Assembly (NCBI GenBank): GCA_963704155.1
Contig: CAVPHF010000028.1
Location: forward strand, 124,001 to 188,000
Source: Thiohalocapsa sp963704155
GTDB lineage: Bacteria > Pseudomonadota > Gammaproteobacteria > Chromatiales > Chromatiaceae
Direction: 5' to 3'
Length of the DNA: 64,000 nt
The position numbers were made by a program, and so were the translations under genes. A model generated the notes under the pieces. The model saw nothing but the letters and a program-made list of their open reading frames with translations. It did no database searches and was not told the DNA's origin. The first letter of the stretch is position 1; each line of letters opens with the position of its first letter. Of the stretch, positions 60,229 to 64,000 are shown piece by piece.

Positions 60229-61242
60229 GTGCATGACAAGATTCCGCGTATCGCGCTGACACCGGGCGAGCCGGCCGGCGTCGGGCCTGATCTGTGCGTG
60301 ATGCTGGCGCAGCAGCCGCATGCGGCAGAGATCGTAGCCATCTGCGATCCGTTGTTGCTCGGCGAGCGCGCCGAGCAGCTTGGGCTGCCGCTGGACCTGC
60401 TGCCCTTCGACGACAGGCGTCCGCCAGTGCCGCAGGCAGCCGGGACCCTAACCGTCGATGCGACCGCACGGCTGATGCGGCCGGTGGAGGTCGGCCGACT
60501 GAACACGGGAAATGCGGCCTACGTCCTCGACACCTTGGCGCTTGCCTGCAACGGCTGTCTCGACAAGCACTTCGACGCCATGGTCACCGCGCCTGTCCAC
60601 AAGGGCGTCATTAACGACGCCGGACTGGCCTTCACCGGTCATACCGAGTTTCTAGCCGAGCGCTGCGATGCGCGTCCGGTCATGCTGCTGACGGCGCCAC
60701 CGCTGCGGGTGGCGCTCGCCACCACGCATCTGCCGCTGCGCGCCGTGCCCGATGCCTTGACCGCCGAACGACTGACCCACGTCATCGCCACGCTGGAACG
60801 CGAGCTGCGCGGTCGCTTCAATATCGAGCGCCCATGCATCCTGGTCTGTGGACTGAACCCGCATGCCGGCGAAGGCGGCCACCTGGGCCGCGAGGAGATC
60901 GAGGTCATAGAGCCTGTGCTGGCGGCATTCCGCCGACGCGGCGTCGACCTGCGCGGACCCTTGCCGGCCGACACCCTGTTCGTGCCGCGCCAGCTCGAGC
61001 ACGCCGACGCGGTGCTCGCGATGTACCACGACCAGGGCCTGCCGGTGCTGAAGCATCTCGGCTTCGGCCGGGCCGTGAACCTGACCTTGGGGCTGCCCAT
61101 CATCCGCACATCGGTCGACCACGGCACCGCGCTGGACCTCGCCGGCAGCGGCAACGCCGACAGCGGCAGTCTCGAGGCGGCACTCAGGCTCGCAATCGAG
61201 ATGGTGAACTCGCCTCAGCCGGCGATTCGATCTCGGACCTGA
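60229..61242 (+). CDS. pdxA: 4-hydroxythreonine-4-phosphate dehydrogenase
   Basis: Pyridoxal-phosphate synthesis. 337 residues from a GTG at 60229. The GEPAGVGPDL start segment, metal-binding histidines in GLNPHAGEGGHLG (about 207-219) and MYHDQGLPVLK (about 265-275) match PdxA. It lies 45 bp after surA. The expected ksgA does not follow; the 3' end overlaps the convergent oxidoreductase gene by 28 bp. Confidence 0.95.
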   Translation: MHDKIPRIALTPGEPAGVGPDLCVMLAQQPHAAEIVAICDPLLLGERAEQLGLPLDLLPFDDRRPPVPQAAGTLTVDATARLMRPVEVGRLNTGNAAYVLDTLALACNGCLDKHFDAMVTAPVHKGVINDAGLAFTGHTEFLAERCDARPVMLLTAPPLRVALATTHLPLRAVPDALTAERLTHVIATLERELRGRFNIERPCILVCGLNPHAGEGGHLGREEIEVIEPVLAAFRRRGVDLRGPLPADTLFVPRQLEHADAVLAMYHDQGLPVLKHLGFGRAVNLTLGLPIIRTSVDHGTALDLAGSGNADSGSLEAALRLAIEMVNSPQPAIRSRT

Positions 61243-62150
61243 AGCGCAACGTCTAGCGCCTTCAGGCCAACGGCGCCGTCCACGAGCGGGCGCTCGCGAC
61301 GGCGGACGCTGTCGACGAAGGCGGCAATCTCCAGATCGAGCGGCCGCACCGGTTCGACCTGGATGCGCTCGCGTGTAATCTCCGGCCGCACGGCATCGCG
61401 CCGCGGCACCGGCGCCGCAATGTCCAGCGTCTGGGCGACAAAGTCCAGCGACAAGTAGCCGCGTGGCTGGAAGACACGAATACGGCGCGTGGTCTTTTCC
61501 GAGACACGGCTTGCAACCACGTTGGCCACGGTGCCGTTGACGAACTCCAAGCGCGCATTGGCGATATCGACATGCTCGGTCAGCACCGGTGTGCCGACCG
61601 CGCGCACCTCGGCAAGGTCAGCGTCCACGAGCGCGAGGATGATATCGATATCATGGATCATCAGATCCGAGACCACATCGACATCGGTGGCGCGCTCGGT
61701 GAAACCGCCCATGCGCTGCGCCTCGATGAAGCGCGGTGTATCGATGCGCCTCGCGAGTTCCATGATGCCGGCGTTGAAGCGCTCCAGGTGTCCGATCTGC
61801 AGGATCGCCCCGGATGCCGCTGCCAGCCGGACGATCTCAGCGCCCTGGGCCAGATCCGGCGCAATCGGCTTCTCCAGCAGCATATGCACACCGCGCTGCA
61901 GAAAAGGCCGCGCCACCTCCAGATGCGCCGTGGTCGGCACGACGATGCTCACCGCATCGACCGCGTCGAGCAACGCCGCCGGATCGCCGTAAGCGACGCA
62001 GCCCGCCTCTGACGCGACTAACTTAGCGCGCGCCGCATCCAGATCCGCAACACCGGCTAACTCCACACCCTGTAGGCGCGAGTAGATCAAGGCATGGAAG
62101 CGGCCTAGATAACCGACCCCAACGACACCCACCTTCAGCGTCTCTGTCAT
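61215..62150 (-). CDS. Gfo/Idh/MocA family oxidoreductase
   Basis: 311 residues from the ATG at 62150 (MTETLKVGVVGVGYLG). The NAD-binding motif GVVGVGYLGRFHA (about 7-19), the EKPIA motif (about 92-96) and the catalytic-histidine region LMIHDIDIIL (about 165-174) are visible. It resembles members found with lipid A genes, such as GnnA, that oxidise UDP-GlcNAc; this is an inference. It is convergent with, and overlaps, pdxA. Confidence 0.82.
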   Translation of the reverse strand: MTETLKVGVVGVGYLGRFHALIYSRLQGVELAGVADLDAARAKLVASEAGCVAYGDPAALLDAVDAVSIVVPTTAHLEVARPFLQRGVHMLLEKPIAPDLAQGAEIVRLAAASGAILQIGHLERFNAGIMELARRIDTPRFIEAQRMGGFTERATDVDVVSDLMIHDIDIILALVDADLAEVRAVGTPVLTEHVDIANARLEFVNGTVANVVASRVSEKTTRRIRVFQPRGYLSLDFVAQTLDIAAPVPRRDAVRPEITRERIQVEPVRPLDLEIAAFVDSVRRRERPLVDGAVGLKALDVALQVRDRIAG

Positions 62151-62318
62151 ATCTCTTACCGAGTCCGTCGCCACGCCGAACGGCTGTCGACCACAGAATG
62201 ATGACGCGCGGTCACCAGTGGCATGCTGAGGAGCCTATCGAACAATCGAGTGGTGAGCTGTCTGAACAGGACATCGGGGCAGCGGTGGTGCGATGGCCGT
62301 CCCGACGAGCGCGTCGGG

Positions 62319-62486
62319 TCAGCCGCCAACAACGCCCCGCGACGGCGATTCTTTCGCCATCGGCAGCCGGGTATCGCCATAGTAGAGGCTGATCTGATAG
62401 GCCAATGTTAGGGTCATACCGATCGACAGCGCCACGACCAAGACAGCAAAGAGATCGAAACGGCGGCGTGCGCGCTTTCTGAACAT
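62319..62486 (-). CDS. Small single-pass membrane protein
   Basis: 55 residues: a basic cytoplasmic start (MFRKRARRRFD), one hydrophobic helix (about 12-36) and a short polar tail ending near MAKESPSRG. No family or good ribosome site is seen. It is upstream of and in line with the oxidoreductase. Positive-inside arrangement makes a real protein plausible. Confidence 0.45.
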   Translation of the reverse strand: MFRKRARRRFDLFAVLVVALSIGMTLTLAYQISLYYGDTRLPMAKESPSRGVVGG

Positions 62487-62823
62487 GGACAGGGGCGGCG
62501 GGTTTCCTGGTCTGCGGTGAATTCTAAAGAAAAGACTACAACACAATGATTAAAATGCAAACCGCGAGACACCTTAAATCAGCCCAGCGGTCAACCGGCG
62601 GCCCCTCGGTCCGCCTCCATTATCCATGCCACGGACCTCAGTGTCTTGTCCCGAGGCAGTGTTCGACAGGCGCCGATAGAGAAGACGCCCCAGCGCCGCG
62701 AATCGGCCTCGCAGCAGATGGGCCGCGCGCTCTTTGCTCGATGATCGCGCGCGTCGACAATCGCCGCCAACGAGCATGCACCAACCGCAACAGCCGCGGG
62801 GCGGCGCGGAACGGGCTTCGTCG

Positions 62824-64000
62824 ATGATCACCGGCGTCTCCGTCTGGTCTATCCGCCACCCGATCGGCGTCATCATGCTGACGCTCGCGGTGATGGTGCT
62901 GGGCGGCTTCGCACTCGGCGGGCTGAACGTCGACCTGCTGCCCCGCATCGTTTATCCGGATGTCCGCGTCAGGGTGCTCGACCCGGGCGTGCCCGCCAAG
63001 GTGATGGAAGACGAGGTCACGCGCCAGTTGGAGGAACAGCTCGCCATTACCGAGGGCGCGGCGGCAATCCAATCGCGCAGCAGCGAGGGCCGCAGCGCCA
63101 TCGATCTGTCGTTCCGCTACGGCGAGGACATCGATCAGGCCATGCGTGACGCCAGCTCGCGGCTGGACCGCGCCAAGCGTTTCCTGCCCGATAGCATCGA
63201 GCCGCCGATCATCTACAAGCGCGATCCCTTCCAGCTGCCTGTGGCCGAGTACGTGGTCAGCTCGCAACGCCTGGACCCGATCGAGCTGCGCGGCTGGGTC
63301 GACTATCGGCTGGGTCCGTCGCTGCTGACACTGCCCGGCGTCGCCGCCGCCGAGGTTGGCGGCGGACTTGAGCGGGAGGTGCGCGTCAGCGCCGATCAGT
63401 ACCGCTTGGCCGGGCTCGGTCTGGACGTGCTGGACATCGAGGCGGCACTGCAGGAAGCCAATCGCGACGTGCCGGCGGGCCGGCTGCTGATGCCCTACGG
63501 CGAGATCAGCGGACGCACCGGCGGGCGCTTCGACTCGGTGCAGCAGATCGTCGAGCTGCCGCTGCCGGCCGAAGGTCGCGATGATCCGCTCGGCATCCTG
63601 CGCCTGGGCGAGATCGCCAAGGTCATCGACGGCGCCGCCGAAGAGCGGCTGCGCATCCGGCTCGACGACGCCCCCGGAATCAAGCTGTCGATCCAGAAAC
63701 AACCGCTCGCCAACACCATGGCGGTCGTCAACAGCGTCGACGAGGAACTGGAACGGCTCACCAGTCAGGGACAGATCCCGGACACTATCCGCATCAGCAA
63801 GGTCGACGACCAGGCGCGCTACATCCGCCATTCGCTGAGCAATGCGGTCAGCGCGGCAGTGGGCGGCGCGGTACTCGCCATGTTCATCGTCTATCTGTTT
63901 CTAGGCAGCCTGCCGCGCACCCTGATCATCGGCAGCGCCATCCCGATTGCGATACTGGTGACCTTCATCCTGATGGCGGCCTTCGGACTGACCTTCAACA
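62824..64000 (+). CDS. RND efflux permease, 5' part
   Basis: Partial: 392 codons to the window edge, with no stop. The N-terminus (ITGVSVWSIRHPIGVIMLTLAVMVLGGFALGGLNVDLLPRI) is the first helix of RND permeases, followed by the periplasmic loop (YPDVRVRVLDPGVPAKVMEDEVTRQLEEQL) and the second-helix region VGGAVLAMFIVYLFLGSLPRTLIIG near residue 345. It is related to but distinct from the pump at 27684. An adaptor gene is not visible upstream, so the operon order may place it elsewhere. Confidence 0.9.
   Translation, partial: MITGVSVWSIRHPIGVIMLTLAVMVLGGFALGGLNVDLLPRIVYPDVRVRVLDPGVPAKVMEDEVTRQLEEQLAITEGAAAIQSRSSEGRSAIDLSFRYGEDIDQAMRDASSRLDRAKRFLPDSIEPPIIYKRDPFQLPVAEYVVSSQRLDPIELRGWVDYRLGPSLLTLPGVAAAEVGGGLEREVRVSADQYRLAGLGLDVLDIEAALQEANRDVPAGRLLMPYGEISGRTGGRFDSVQQIVELPLPAEGRDDPLGILRLGEIAKVIDGAAEERLRIRLDDAPGIKLSIQKQPLANTMAVVNSVDEELERLTSQGQIPDTIRISKVDDQARYIRHSLSNAVSAAVGGAVLAMFIVYLFLGSLPRTLIIGSAIPIAILVTFILMAAFGLTFN

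Noticed and set aside
62638..63831. 397-codon minus-strand open frame opposite the second RND permease
   Set aside because: Shadow frame; the plus strand gives an unmistakable RND N-terminus running off the window.

Overview
The window comes from a high-GC anoxygenic phototroph, most likely a purple sulfur gammaproteobacterium of the Chromatiaceae. The evidence is bacteriochlorophyll genes, a PpsR/CrtJ regulator, Phaeospirillum molischianum-like LH2 antenna peptides, a DsrE-like sulfur-relay protein, and a gammaproteobacterial envelope set (lptD-surA-pdxA, amgK). The assignment is by recognition of protein families; no search was run.

Region 1 (1-14.3 kb) is part of a photosynthesis gene cluster. 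bchF-bchN-bchB-bchH run leftwards off the window as one tightly packed operon. ppsR, bchG and bchP run rightwards, followed by a tandem LH2 operon (beta-alpha-beta-alpha) and a small membrane protein. Two regulatory regions stand out. The LH2 promoter carries two perfect TGT-N12-ACA boxes 8 bp apart over its -35/-10. The bchF promoter is divergent from a second promoter that leads after about 115 nt to an intrinsic terminator, which predicts an undescribed small RNA.

Region 2 (14.3-36.8 kb) is mixed housekeeping and accessory content: a hexanucleotide array, a large PrsT-like TPR lipoprotein, fructose-1,6-bisphosphatase, a Cys-cluster protein, a YdjM-like protein, a histidine phosphatase, an SPFH gene pair, a flippase, a methyltransferase, a TacAT-like toxin-antitoxin pair, an RND efflux pair, a propionyl/acetyl-CoA synthetase, a dihaem cytochrome c and a CBS protein.

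Region 3 (36.8-48.1 kb) is a class Ia ribonucleotide reductase locus. nrdA is preceded by DnaA boxes and NrdR-like boxes and contains a 383-residue LAGLIDADG intein whose downstream flanking residue is Gly rather than Cys/Ser/Thr. nrdB lies 5.2 kb downstream. Between them is an accessory island with a DUF4160/DUF2442 pair, direct repeats, two truncated DUF6398-like copies, a DsrE-like exported protein, a zinc-ribbon protein and small membrane proteins.

Region 4 (48.1-64 kb) is core: pgi, tRNA-Met, ychF, manC, purD, amgK, lptD-surA-pdxA, a Gfo/Idh/MocA oxidoreductase and the start of a second RND permease cut by the window edge.
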